Below, piece by piece: positions 44,101 through 56,330 of a stretch of DNA of 64,000 nucleotides. The notes under the pieces were generated by a model that saw only the letters and a list, made by a program, of their open reading frames with translations, searched no databases and was not told the DNA's origin. Within the stretch, counting starts at the first letter, position 1. Each line of letters starts with the position of its first letter. The stretch covers positions 10,868,001 through 10,932,000 of the forward strand of contig JAZBRS010000037.1 in NCBI GenBank assembly GCA_037176725.1, read 5' to 3'. The position numbers and the translations under genes were made by a program. The stretch is from Posidonia oceanica (taxonomy: Eukaryota; Streptophyta; Magnoliopsida; Alismatales; Posidoniaceae).

Positions 44101-46931
44101 GAATGCAGCGTCGCTGCGTCGAGCGGCCGGACGAGCCTACTGAACCCTTGCAAATCTCCGGCGAGTGCTCCGGTGCGTTCCAGGCCATGTCGTCCTCCGC
44201 CGATCGCCGCCCTGCCTCCGTCATCTCCGGGATCGACTCCTCCGCCTGACAGCGTGCCCCCAGCCTCCCTGTGCCGGCGGTCGCGAGTTCTGGTAGCTCA
44301 CTGCTACAGTGCTCGTCTCTGCCGACCATTACTGTAGCTTTATTTTTGCATTAGTATAGTTTTTTAGGTAAATATTGCATGTTTAGCTTAAGTTTTCTTA
44401 TTTTTGCGTTCTGATCCTTATGTCATTTAAGCTGCTATGTTTTTTATTTAGAATCATGCTAAATTGCATTAAATATCTGTGCTTTTCTGTATTTGCAATC
44501 CAGTCCGTTTACTGTGCTTTTTAGTTATAAAAATTTATGCTTTAGCCCTCCTGTTTTCAATTATTGCATATAGGTCCTGCAGTAGATCATTTAATTTAAA
44601 TGCCTTAATTTTGCCTTATCATATTGCATTCTGGAACCCTATGTTTTACTATTTTTGCATTTAAATCCCATGCACTGTAGTAACTTAGGTTCTGATTTTA
44701 ATTTTTGGTTGATGCATTGCATATTTTACCTCCTGCTTTCTCATTTTTGCATATAGGTCCATTTAAATGCACAGTAATCATTTTGCATGCATTTTTGCAT
44801 ATTACATTGCATTTTTTCCCCCTACATCTTTTAAAAATTGCATGTCAGTCTACAGACCATGATTTCAGAGCATATTTTGCATATTAAATTGCATGTTTGA
44901 CCCTGCATGATTTAAAAATGACACATAGGTCCTTTGCATCCTTTTAAAATCATTTAAAATGCCTGTTTTGCCCTTAAAATTGCATTTTAGCTCCCATGTT
45001 TGCAAAATTGCATGTAGGCCCTCCACTTGCATTCCCAGACTCCCCGGAATCCTGTTTTCTGGAAAAATTACGTTTTAGACCCCAAACTTTTACAAAATTG
45101 CCTTCCATTTGCCATTTGCTTTCAAAACTTCTTCTGATGCATACCCTCCTTTAAGTATTGTTTTTTAACCCATTCTTTGCAAAATTGCCCTCTGTCTCCT
45201 CCTGTTTTCAAAACCCCTGCCTGTAGGTCACATACTTTTTCAAAATTGCTCTTTTAGATCCCTTTCTTTTTAAAAAATGGCATTTGAACTCCTTTTTTAA
45301 AAAATTCTCCCTTCTTGTCTTTTCTTGCTTCTTGCATGCATCTTGCATCCATTTAGCTTTGCATTTAGCATCTTTTGCACACACTAAAGCCCCCTTAGCT
45401 CCCATCCACTTGGGAGGACCTTTTGCACACCCATAGGCCCCCCCCTGAACATTTAGATCTACTCTTCTCCCCTGTTCTAGCCCTCCTGCCTTGAAGCTGC
45501 GATATCTTTCAATCCGGCCGTTGGATCTTCTCAAATAAGCTACCCGGACGACCCCGGCGGAGTGCTCTTCAGTATGGACCAAGCAGATTTCAGATCAGGC
45601 CTCAGATTTTCCAGGTAAGTCCTCCTGAACCCCTGCACAGCATTCATTTGCATTGCATGCATCGTTTTCGCTTTTTGTTTCCTCGATCATGTAGAATAGG
45701 ACTTCCTCTTCTTATCTATCAATCCCGTTCCTCTTTTCGCGTATTCCCAAGTGTTTTGTGTTGCATTTCCCCTGGATTCACCACTTATTGCGACTTTCTT
45801 CCCCCTTTTCCATGATCCGATCGCGCCGCGAGCTTTGGGCAGCGTGCGAGACACATCGTGGGGCGGTTTAGTGGGAAACAGTCACAAAACAGTGGTAATC
45901 CCCCCACTTGCTTATTCTCCCTAATGTAGGTCTTCACACCTACTCTGCGTGGTCCTTAAACAGTGTCTGTTCTCACACACGCACTGTTTGCCTCTCCTTT
46001 CGCTTTTCTTATCCTCTCTCTTTGCATTTGCATCTGCATGGTTTTGTCGAGATTTTATTCTGTCTTTCGGCACCGTTTTGCGTGCCCGCTTTGTTTTTGG
46101 CACCGTTTTGCATGCCCGTTTCGTTTTTGGCACCGTTTTGCGTGTCCGTTTCGCTTTTGGCACCATTTCGCGTGCCCGCTTTGTTTTTTTGGCACCGTTT
46201 TGCGTGCCCGTCTTGTCTTTTTGCACCGTTTCACGTGCCGTTCTCGTTTCTTGCCTCGTTTTGCGCATTTTACGCCATTTTCTCTTGCATGTCGATCGCA
46301 TTGCTTGGTTTTGCCGTTGTTTTGCTTTTTCGCTTGCATTTGCATATAAGGCAGTGATGCTTACTACCTGGTGTTCTCGCGAGCCAGGTTTCGCCTAGTT
46401 CGGAACACGGACAGTGCGGCTGAGCACTTAGAGAGCACGTTTACTTCCCTGCTTTGCATTCTCTCCACTTAGAGCACACCTTGAGCATTCATTTAGGCAT
46501 TCATAGGCACATAGGCATCCAGATCTGCATTTCCCTGCGTATGCGAGCGTAAGCCTAGAAAGACCGATTCTCGGGCGTGTCGGGGGTGCCTAACACCTTC
46601 CCCGCACGTAACAGGAGTCCTTGCCCAGTCTTTTGGTCCGCAATGACCATATTGCCCTTATCCTAGGCATGAGTCATCTCATTTGCATTCATTTGCATTT
46701 GTTTTCCTTCGCATTACTTTGCTTTGCATTTCTTGCTTGGTTTTGCGTGTTAATTCGCGCATTTCCCCCGATTTTCCTTGTCTCCCGATAATAGACACGG
46801 TGGCGACTCTGAATTGTCTTATCTTCTTCTTTTCTTATCTTTTCTCCTCTGTTTTAAGTGTTTTCGAGTTGAGCCCTCCTCCTCGGACTTCGTCGCTAAT
46901 AGTAAGCCTGATTCCGATTGGGATTACTACA
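41182..46931 (+). repeat. Element D 3' LTR (5750 bp)
   Basis: Near-identical to 20143-25882 and in the same orientation, ending ...GGGATTACTACA. Differences cluster in the G+C-rich block (43000-44340) and the minisatellite (46069-46240). An ~11-bp extra CATTTGCATT-type duplication lies near 46680. The conserved U5 block lies at about 46587-46626 and the PBS-like remnant at 46799-46811. Confidence 0.95.
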
Positions 46932-46936
46932 CCCTC
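46932..46936 (+). repeat. Target site duplication of D, right copy (CCCTC)
   Basis: CCCTC directly after D's 3' LTR, identical to 20138-20142. Confidence 0.93.
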
Positions 46937-49441
46937 ACCAAAGTTGCTGCCACAGCACACCTGCAACTCCGGCAAGCTAGGTGGAATCTCCGCTCGAGGC
47001 CGCGAAACGGTTAGCTTTCTGTCCCCTGTAGTCTTGCATGCATAGTAGAGTGTCTTCATGCAGTTTTGCAATTTGTTTGACTCCTTCTGGACGTGATTCA
47101 CGTCCAAGAGAGAGTTCAGTGTGTTGGATGCACCAGCTGGTGCGTCCAACGTTGGACGCGGCATAGGCTGGCGTCCAACACTCCCCCTTGTTTTGCTCTG
47201 GTTTTGATGCTTCCCTTGCTTTTCCTTTGCATGTTTCTTTGCAAATATATGCCATATGCTTCCCTTAATGCTTCCTGATGTTGTGCCATGCTTTTCAACT
47301 TGTTCCATGCATGTTTGAATGCTTTTTGCAAGCTTAATGATTAGTCTGTCTGCTGCCTTTGTTGGACGCTAGGATGAACTGCGTCCAACGTTGGACGCCG
47401 GTTCACCTAGCGTCCAACGCCTCTGCTTGCTTTGCTTTGCTTCCATGCTTACTCCATGCATATTTATGGCATTATCTTTTGATCCATGCATGCTTAGAGA
47501 TGCCTGGCCCCTATGGCACCCATGCTTAGGTTTGCTAGGATTTTACTAAGTTGTGTATTCCTTTTTTAGTTTAAAGCCTATTCTTTCATGCATGCTTCCT
47601 CTTTATCTTTCTCTCTTGGCTTAAATGCTTGCAAATGTCTGCTGTGAATGCTCCTTTTAGTCACTTACATGCTTCTAAGATGATTGCATGCATGTAGGTG
47701 GGGTAGAGCTGAGCTCCCCCTTTAGAACAGGTAAGTTTGCATGCTTGGGTCGTTGGACGCCAGAGCCTTCAGCGTCCAACGTTGGACGCTGCTGGCTCTA
47801 GCGTCCAACACCCTAGCTCATCTCTTGTTTGTTTAATGCTTGCATGCCTTCCTGATCTTGTTTGTTTGCTTATTCCCTATGTTCTTATGCATGTTTAGCT
47901 TCAGTAGCATCTGTTCTTTTATTTTAGTTAATATTATTTGCTTGTTTGTGCATGCTTTTTGTGTGTTGTGCCTCCTAGAGCGTTGTACGCTGTTGGTGTT
48001 GGTGTCCAACGTTGGACGCCGACCCAGCTCGCGTCCAACGCCCTGGTTGTGCCTCTGGCTTGGCACTCAACACAGGTGAGGTTGGATTGTTTATTTTATG
48101 CATCCCCTGTTTGCTTGCTTGCCCTTGCTCTGAATCCAGCAACCCAAATGCATGATCACAACTCTCCTCTATCACTTGTATGCATCTTTCCTCCTCTCTG
48201 CCTTATGTCCTTGTTGAACGCCCAGCTTGCAGGCGTCCAACAACCTGCATGCTTGGATGTTTAATTTTGGCATGCTCCTTGTTCTGATTCTTCCTCTAAT
48301 CTTCTGTTAGGTTAGATTTGCATGTCTAGCACCCATTTAGTTGTATATTTGCATCTGTATTGCATCCATATAGTTAGAATGCATGGATTTTCAAAATATG
48401 CATGCTGTCTGTCTGCAGTGGGTGTTGGACGCGGGCTCTCCCAGCGTCCAATGTTGGACGCTGGTGATGCCAGCGTCCAATGCATGCAGATGGCTGATAG
48501 CCATTTTCAAATGCAGATTTCGTTTCGTTCACCGTTTCTTGCGTTTTATCACTTCTTTGGCTTGTTGCAGCCCCAATGCATGTTGTCCACCCCTTTGTTT
48601 TGATTTCGTGCCCTGCTTTGCATCGTTTTCCGCACTTTGTCCTGTTTTTTGCATTTTGCATTGTTTTCCTGCTCCTTTGTATGGTTTCCCGCACCCCTTT
48701 GCATCGCTCTCCGCTTTTAGCATCGTTTTTCGTGCCTTGCTTTATTTTTTCTGTATTTTCGCCTCGTTTTTCGCACCTATTTTACTTTGTTGCTTGCATG
48801 TTGCTCGCATTGCTTGGTTTTCCCGTCGTTTTGCTTTATCGCTTGCATCTGCATATAGGGCCGTGATGCTTACTGCTTAGGAGTTCTCACGAACCAGGGT
48901 CCGCCCAGTTCGGAACACTAGCAGCGTGGCTGAGCACTTAGATAGCACATTTATTTCCCTTGCATAATAGGTAAGCATTTAAGGCATTTAGGCATTAGGC
49001 TAGCAATTCCCTGCATAAGCACGAGATTGCCTAAGAAAGACTGACTCTTGGACGTATCGGGGTGCCTAACACCTTCCCCGTGCGTAACAGGAGTCCTTAC
49101 CCTTTCTCTAGGCTCTCATCGACCTTTCCTTTATCCTAGGCCTGAGTCATAGCATAGCATAATAGCAAAGCATAGCTTAGCTTATCCTTGCATCTCTTTG
49201 CCCCTCCTTGCATCTGGTTCAGCATGTCTTTTCATGCTTTACCCCCTGGTTTTCTTTGTCTTCCAATTCAATAGACCCGGTGGCGACTCCGAATTGTCTT
49301 ATCATTTCTTTTCTTTTCCTTTACCAGCGTTTTCGAGTCGAGTTCTTCCCTCGGATCCAGCCGCATATAGTGAGCCTATTTTGATCGGTGCACACAAGCT
49401 TTGGTAATGTGCATGGACGATCAGAATTCAGGATTACTACA
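46937..49441 (+). repeat. Element B 5' LTR, second part
   Basis: Continues the LTR begun at 19308; with D removed the LTR is 3340 bp. Up to about 48500 it is unlike the other LTRs and carries six hairpin clusters. From about 48520 it matches the distal LTR of A, C and D: a minisatellite-like CGTTTTCCGCAC region (48620-48790), GTGATGCTTACTGC near 48870, the conserved U5 block (49058-49097) and a PBS-like remnant (49281-49290). It ends GATTACTACA at 49441. Confidence 0.85.
47123..48481 (+). repeat. Eleven dispersed 29-nt hairpins in B LTR
   Basis: Units at 47123-47150 (loop 10), 47151-47179; 47361-47389, 47390-47418; 47752-47780, 47781-47809; 47982-48010, 48011-48039; 48213-48241 (single); 48424-48452, 48453-48481. 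All have arms GTTGGACGC/GCGTCCAAC or one- to two-base variants and, except the first, an 11-nt loop. Between clusters lies T-rich sequence with TGCATGC words. A shorter relative, TGGACGTGATTCACGTCCA, lies at 47088-47106. Confidence 0.95.
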
Positions 49442-49442
49442 G

Positions 49443-49460
49443 TGGTGACTCTGCTGGGGA
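49443..49460 (+). other. Element B primer binding site
   Basis: TGGTGACTCTGCTGGGGA, one base after the LTR end CA (49440-49441). One difference from D's PBS. Confidence 0.87.
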
Positions 49461-50620
49461 GCGGTACTCCGGCTTTCGCTTGGCTTTCTCGCCTCTTGTT
49501 TGGGTGTTTTGCTTGCCTTTTGCTTTTGCTTGCTTTACTTGCTTACCTGCATGCTTGTTTATTTACCTGCTTTATGCCATGATTGCCTGCGCTGTTTCAT
49601 TTTGCTTGCATCACATGTCTAAATACTTGCTTGGCACCCCATGCATGCCTTTTGAATGATGAATGGTTCTTTTTACACCAATGCAATGTCACTACACCTG
49701 CACATGCTATGCATACCTGCTTTTTGCAGTGATAAGTGTTTTTCCTTTCACTATCATGCTCACACACACATACACATGCCATGCCCATGCCTTTTGTTGT
49801 GATGTGTGCTGCTTGCTTGCCATATCTGAGTGATTTTCTTCCCTTTTTGCATTTAAGCCTAAGGACAATTAGAGACTGATTGCTTCCCCCAAGGCTAACT
49901 AAAAACCACAAGTAAAAAGAATTTCTAGGAGCAACTAGAGACTGTTAACTCACCTGCACCCCCTTGAGTTAATAAAAAATGCAAGATAAAATGCGAAGCA
50001 TTTGCATAAAGCATCATATAGGGCATGCATTCTTCTCATCTGAGTCTGCCTACAATCTGAGAAGGATAGTCTCGATCTCTTGCGTCCAACGCTTTGGTGT
50101 GGAGCAAGTAGATCGGTCTGTCCCCCCTTGTCAGGGGGTCACGTCGATGTTAGTAGAGGGTACCACCCATGCTTCTGGCAGGGTCAAGGCCACCTACGCA
50201 CCACTACGTCACCACCTGAGCTTTGGGCCGGGTTTAAGACGTGGGACCTGCTTTTTTCTAGCCTGAGTCGGCGACCTGTACACCCTGAGCGTTCGAAGTA
50301 GATTGCCTACTAGGACACCCTAGATTGGTGAGGGAGAGCATGCTAGAAAGCATACATCTGCATTCATATCATACATTTAATGCATTTGCTTTTACTTTCG
50401 GGTTCTAATCCCTTGGTTTTGTTTGCTCTTCGCACAGAGATCTGTCAGCGAGTTCCTTAGCTAGAGCTTGAGTGTCCTCTCTTGCTGACGCCCCTGCTGC
50501 GACCCCTGCTTCTGATCATCCTCCCTTCCGAGCTATGTCGCTTTAGCGTACATAGCTCCTCCTAGGATTCGCCCCCTTGCTCCTGCTCGTAGCCCTATGA
50601 TCACCCATTCTCGGTCAACG
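49461..50620 (+). other. Element B leader
   Basis: Non-coding and block-aligned with the leaders of D, A and C. Contains GGTGAGGG near 50322 where D has GTAAGT. A single GCGTCCAACGC at about 50082 resembles one half of the LTR hairpins. No shared ORF. Confidence 0.65.
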
Positions 50621-52690
50621 ATGGCCCAGTTTGTTGGTGACTCTCAGGTCCCTGTTGCTCCAGAGGTGGCCCCTCTTTCGGTCCCTTCGGCTCCCGCATA
50701 CACTCCCCCTGTGCCAGCGTCTCCTTCTCTGGTACAGCTGCCGCCTTCTTATTCTGTGGGGCAATGGCAGACTCCGCCGGACCTGGTTGCTGAGACTGTC
50801 TTGGTAACCGCCACCCGCGCTCCGGAGGCACCACTGACTCCTCCTCCTCAGGGTGATGTCACTTCTGGCACTCACCCTACTGCGGCGAATTACGCCCTAG
50901 GACCTCCACCTCTTGGACAATCTGTGTCCCAACTGCTTGATTCTGGTCCTCCGCCAGTCCTGCAACTCAGCATACCTACTGATGGGTCCCCTGAGATGCA
51001 GTACCAGCAGCTGATGGAGACTGCTAGGCATGGCTTTATCTCTCTGCCCTGCATTTGTTCCTGCTGCTCTCGAGGCTCTGCTGCGACCTGCTCTCGCGTC
51101 GCAGGCATTCCCTTCTGCTCCTCCACCCAGACCACCACCTCAGCTACTCACTGCTTAGGCGATGGGGGCCCAGCTTTTGCCTCCTGCATTTGTGCAACAC
51201 CCAGCATAGCATCCCCCTCTGGCACCAGGTGGTCAGTTCGTAGGCCTGATCGGAGCGCAGCATCCCACTGGCCCGCAGCCCGGCACCGTGCCAGTGCAGC
51301 AGCTGACGCTCCAACACCTTGCATCACCTACTGCTCAGCATGCTAGTTGTACATACCCTCTGCATCAGCAATACCCTACCCCAGCATACATGCCTACACA
51401 CACTGCACATCCGCATGGATACTCCGCCCATCCCGTCGCTCCACCAGGCGAGGTGATGGTTGACCCAGAGGAGCACCTCGGTGCATCTTATGCGGCGTAT
51501 GTGGCCCCTGCCCCTGCTGTACCGCCTCAGTTGGCCGCAGCTCCAGACTCCAGCGACAACAGGCTCGCTCTTCTAGAGAAAGCACTTCGACAAGTGCAGG
51601 GCACGGACCACCAGTCTTGCCAATTCCAGGATCTCTGTTATTTCCTAGAGGCGATACTCCCCCCAAAGTTCCGTATCCTGGTATTTGAAAAATACAATGG
51701 TAGAGGCTGCCCAATTGCACACCTAAAGGCGTACTGCGGAGATCTCGCTCAGCTCCAGGCTAACGAGAGGTTGCTAATCCGCTTGTTCCAGAAAAGTTTG
51801 AGTGGCCTTACACTCAAGTGGTTCACCTCACTTGATATGGCCAGCATTAAGATGTGGAATGACCTCAGCCAGGCATTCCTGGGACAATACTCCTTCAACT
51901 TGGACCTAGTCCCTAAGCGCGCAGACCTAGTCGCTTTAAACCAGAACCCCGGCGAGCCGTTCAGGGAGAATGTCGGCCGCTGGTGCACACTCGCTTCGCA
52001 GGTTTGAGATGGACCCTCTGATGAGGAGTCCCTCGAGATTGTGATCGGGGGTGCGCAGCCTGCTGTTGGGGCTCTGCTCAGCATTCAACCTGTCACAACC
52101 TTCTCTGCACTGATCCAAGTTGGCACCCGCATGGAGAGTTCGCTACGGAGTGACAACTTCCCGATGCTCTTTGCGTTTGCCAAGCAGGCCACCGCCAGCA
52201 GCAACAACAACAACTCCAGTGGCAACACTAGCAGCAACAGCAGTGGTACCAGCAGCCGGCCCAAGAAGAAGGATTCGCCAAAGCCTGCTGTTGCCTACGC
52301 TCCCCCCCCCCCCGCATCAAGTAATCTATGCACCAGCACCTAGAGCACCTCCCACACCACAAATCACCACTACCGCCCAACCGGTGTATCCTACCGCACC
52401 GATCCGACAAGCGCAACCCTAGGGGCCAAGGCAGCCACGGCATCAATTCACCCCACTGGTGGAACCACTAATGGCCATCCTCCCCAAGGTTGCGACATTT
52501 CTGAGGTTTCCGGAGGCACGCCCATTGCCAAATCCACTTCTGCATTGGCATAAGGCGCACCTTTTCTGCGACTTTCATCGAGCCCTCGGGCACTCGACGA
52601 ATAATTGCCTCACTCTGCGAGACGCCATCCAGAATTTGATTGAGTCGGGAACGATCTCGATCCACACGCACGAGGCACCTTCTTCTATTC
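50621..52690 (+). pseudogene. Element B gag, broken
   Basis: Starts at MAQFVGD (50621). A Pro-rich N-terminus is followed by a frame change between about 51030 and 51290, because the capsid-like core continues in another frame (LKAYCGDLAQLQANERLL, LKWFTSLDMASIKMWNDL, about 51720-51900). TGA lies at 52005, where D and A read through as Arg. A Ser/Asn/Thr tract and PKKKDSPKP follow, with a further shift at a run of C near 52307-52316. The knuckle CDFHRALGHSTNNC is at 52567-52608. Same architecture as D, more decayed. Confidence 0.85.
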
Positions 52691-54420
52691 CTCCATCAGC
52701 ATCAGCCCCTGCATCTGCATTAGCACCCCTTCATCCCAGCATTGTCCACCAGCCCCTTCCGGAGCATCCCAATCTGGGAGGCATGGGGACCTCAGGAATC
52801 TACTCTCTCTCTCTCCCTCCGGGCCTGCTACGTCTGTGGTAGACCCCTCTGAGCTCATTCATGATGTCTCGGAGCCCTTCCCTCTTGCTCTTTATCGTGC
52901 CGCCATTGCCGGCTCCGAGTCGGGAGTCCACATGATCCGACCGTGTGCCAGGCCGGGGTGCTCCGTTGCTCGCCCTTCCATGCACCCTCAGGCCCCTGTC
53001 CCTGTATACCTTCAAGCCTGACCTCAGGCCCAGACCCCGGCCTCCTATCTGGGTAGGCCCCTAGTCAACCTATTAGCCTAGTCCTTGCTAGGGCCTCCTG
53101 CAACCTACCAGTACCAGCAACCCCTGCCCTATTACCCAACCAACCATCCGGTAGCCCCTCTTGTGCTCGAAGCACGGGCCCCTACGGTTATCGACTTAAC
53201 CTAGGACCCCCATCGTGTACCTTATGACTACGCCACGGAAACGTGTGCAGAAGTCACACGATTAGGGAGAGTATACCAGCCCGCAGCACCGGTGGTAAGG
53301 CCTAGCCATCCAGCACCTACTGCACCTCCACCAGCAAGCCAACCCATAGCACCCCTACCTGTTAGCTAGCCCCCAGCACCCCCAGCATCAAGCCAGCCCC
53401 CTGCACCTAGCCTGGTAAAGCCAACTCCCAGAGCACCCCCTCCTGCTGCCAGAAAGTCTCACCACAAAACAGACATCACTTCCCAGCTTAGGAGTGTTAA
53501 AGCCGATATATCCATTTGGGACCTTATCCACTCCTCTTCCGAACACTGTGAGGCTTTTCTCCGAGTGTCCCAAGCCATAGAGCCTGCAGCCCTAGAGAGC
53601 ATGGTTGGCGTTATCGCAGAGCCGTAGATCATCTCTTTCACAAGCGATGAGCTGCCTCTGGCCGGGATTAATCACAACGAACCCTTGTTTGTCACGGTGC
53701 AATACAAAAACTTCTGCATTCTCCTATCGCTGGTTGATAACGGGTCAAGCCTTAATGTCTGCCCGTTGCACATTGCAACCAAACTTGGATTCAAAGCCGA
53801 GGATATCACTCCGGCGATAAAGGGAATGACAGCTTTTGATAATACGCACCATGATGCTCTAGGGATTCTGATTATTCCTTTGATCATTGGCCCAGTCACT
53901 TTAGATGTGGAATTCTACATTGTTGACTTGGAGCCTAACTTTAATTTCCTGCTTGGGTGCCCTTGGCTTCACAAGCATCAGGTAATCCCCTCGACCCTCC
54001 ACCGCATGATCAAGTTTTGCCACAACGACGATGTTATCGTTGTAATGGTGGAAAACATCGAGAAGGAGCGGATCGAGGCGGTTGCACCCATCTCTTCGCA
54101 TACAATCCCTTTTGACCCTGAACTTTCAACTGCTTTGTATCGAGTTAATCGGTGCGAGCCGGTTAGCTTTGTACCTGATCTTGAACGTGTCAACTCCTTG
54201 GCCGTTCACAGCAACCCCTTCTGGATGGTCGAAAATGTCTGCCACAGGTGGGCCTATGTCAAAGGAGCGCCACTCGGGCAATATGGCCAGGGAATCGCTG
54301 AGCCAGTCCAAGCAGCAGAGCGAAGAGAGTCTGAAGGCCTTGGATATGATCTGCAGTCTAGTAAAAACAGAAGCATGCTGCCCAAGGATCAAAGGATGGC
54401 CATTCCGTAGGACCTCACTA
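52691..54420 (+). pseudogene. Element B pre-protease, aspartic protease and G-patch-like segment
   Basis: The Pro-rich stretch has several stops (for example near 53020, 53080, 53200 and 53370) and TAG near 53626. The protease frame is open from 53685: active-site segment SLVDNGSSLNVCPL near 53727-53765 and LLGCPWLH near 53950, where A and D have LLGRPWLH. The G-patch-like GAPLGQYGQGI...SEGLGYDL follows near 54262-54350. The D-N-G active site is again present. Confidence 0.8.
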
Positions 54421-56330
54421 ACTTCATCAGTGCAGGTATCCTGGATTCAACCAGTAGTGAAGCCTCAGCATAGCAGGCGCTATGCCGAAGTTCTCAGCTA
54501 CCAGAAGAAGAATGGGTCTGCATCGAGGACTATTACTCAGATGAGGAAGAGTCTGGTATAGTTGAGGCAGCCCCAACCAGTAGCAAGGACCAACTCAGCG
54601 CGACTGCGTCCCGATTAGTTTGCTTACCACTTACTAGTGAAGCAGTAGAATTGGCAAACCCTGGGACAGGGCTGATAGCTTCCCTTCTCCCTGCAGCATC
54701 ACCCAAGTTGCCAACAGTTGCAGCTGCAGCACTAGAACCAGAAGCACGCCCTCCTGCGTTATCCGACAGTCAGCCTGTGGCCGCAGCCGCACCAGCTTGG
54801 AAATCACTTTCTCAGGCGGCACAGTCAGCCGGGTCAAGCGACAGCGTGATTCAACCCGCATCATTGACAACGCCACAAGCAAGCCGGGTGGCTCAGTCAG
54901 GCACACTGCTGTCAGCCTCAGCAGATCTTTCTATGTGGAAGATTCTCGCCGCTGCTACCGGGAGACCACCATTGTCACCCACAGGCACCGGCGTTTCATC
55001 CCCAAGCATGGCGGCCTAGCCATCAGCCCCTCAGAAGAGCGGTTGTGCCTCCCCGCCGGCACCAGCAGTAATCCTGGCAGCATATCCAGCAGCAGCCAAG
55101 CAGACACCCCAAGCAATAGAAAGCCCAGCAGTCGGGCCAAGGCCGGCCGCAAGCCCGACAGTCGCTTACTATATTGACGCACTCTCGGATGAGGAGGCCG
55201 GAGCGGCTGCTGATGCTCAGATTGACTTCTCTATGGGAGACCTGGAGCAGTTATTCCAGGAGCAGCTCGCGTCCCTGGGGCAGGACGTGGCAAAGCATGA
55301 GACTGCGCAAAAGAAGGGGAAGGCCATGGCTACAGATCCCTCTATCATGGTCCTAGAGGAAGATCTAGCGCTCGAGGCACCCATCAAACCAGATGAGCTG
55401 ATCACCCTGTAGCCAGGCGGTGGGTCTCGATGGTTTGTGCAGCGCATGCCACATATAGGCCAAGCAGCAATAGCAGAGCAAGATGCACCAGCAGTAGAGC
55501 ATCATGTAGTACAGCAGGCAGAAGGAGGAGAGTCCCATGCAGAAGGAGAGCCCCATGCAGAGCACCATGCAGAGTCCCATGCAGAGTCCCATGCAGAGCC
55601 CCATGCAGAAGGAGAGTCCCATGCAGAGTCCCATGCAGAGCCCCATGCAGAGCACCATGCAGAGTCCCATGTAGTAGAAGTAGCGTCCCATGCAGTAGAT
55701 GTAGAGCACCATGTAGTAGATATAGAGCAACATGTAGTAGCAGTAGAGCAACATGCGCCTATATTAGTAGAGCAACATGCACCTATATTAGTAGAGCAGC
55801 ATGCAGCAGTAGCAGAGCAATATGCGCAAGTGGCGGCAGTACAGCATGTATCGGTAGCGGCACAATATGCACGGACAGCAGCGCAACAGTCATCAGCAGT
55901 ACAGTCAGCAGCAGTAGAGTTGACAAAATCAGCAGAGTCAGAGCAAGCAGAAACAGCTGAGGAGCTTGCCAGGGCAGAGGTCGCGCGCCGAGGGTATAAA
56001 AACACTCGGGTATGCGTGACCATCCTGAAGCGTCACTAGGGCCAAGCAGCGGAACACTTGCACTCCTTCGATATCTCAGATCCCACCTTTGAGAAGGAGA
56101 TCCTCTCAGAACTTATTGCATATGGAGAGGAGGATGATGCAGGTGAAGATGAGAATGACGAACCATCGCCTGAGTTCCGGCCCCACGACGACGATCCGGA
56201 AGGCCCCAACCTCCATGTCGAAGAGGAGACAGAGGTTGTCAGCATTGGCACAGTAGAAGAAATCAGAGAGGTCCGCATCAACGCCCTTCTGTCGCCCCAG
56301 GCTAGAGCAGAATTCATTGCATTCTTGAAG
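54421..56330 (+). pseudogene. Element B protease-to-RT linker with His-rich repeat expansion
   Basis: Ala/Ser/Gln-rich linker with several frame changes and stops up to about 55430. From 55437 the frame is open for 200 codons and contains an expansion of a 12-bp unit (GAGTCCCATGCA and variants, about 55530-55690) encoding (E/G)SHA-type repeats, then EQHAPILV-type repeats. It ends in the conserved RRGYKNTRVCVTILKRH and a TAG at 56037. The conserved acidic block and EYADVFA follow. The expansion sits exactly where A and D have their Ala/Ser/Glu repeats. Confidence 0.75.

Larger units (their letters stand above)
20143..46931 (+). mobile_element. Element D: complete 26.8 kb Tat-lineage LTR retrotransposon
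   Basis: Both LTRs (5740 and 5750 bp), PBS, gag, pro, linker, pol, a 5.3 kb post-integrase region with a plant-mobile-domain-like ORF and tandem arrays, a polypurine tract and a perfect 5-bp target duplication are all present. It is inserted in the LTR of element B. By-eye comparison of the LTRs shows roughly 80-100 substitutions, about 1.5 percent, plus an 11-bp length difference, so insertion is recent. The gag-pol frame nonetheless has at least seven stops and two deletions. The size is at or above the upper end known for Ogre-type elements. Confidence 0.95.
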
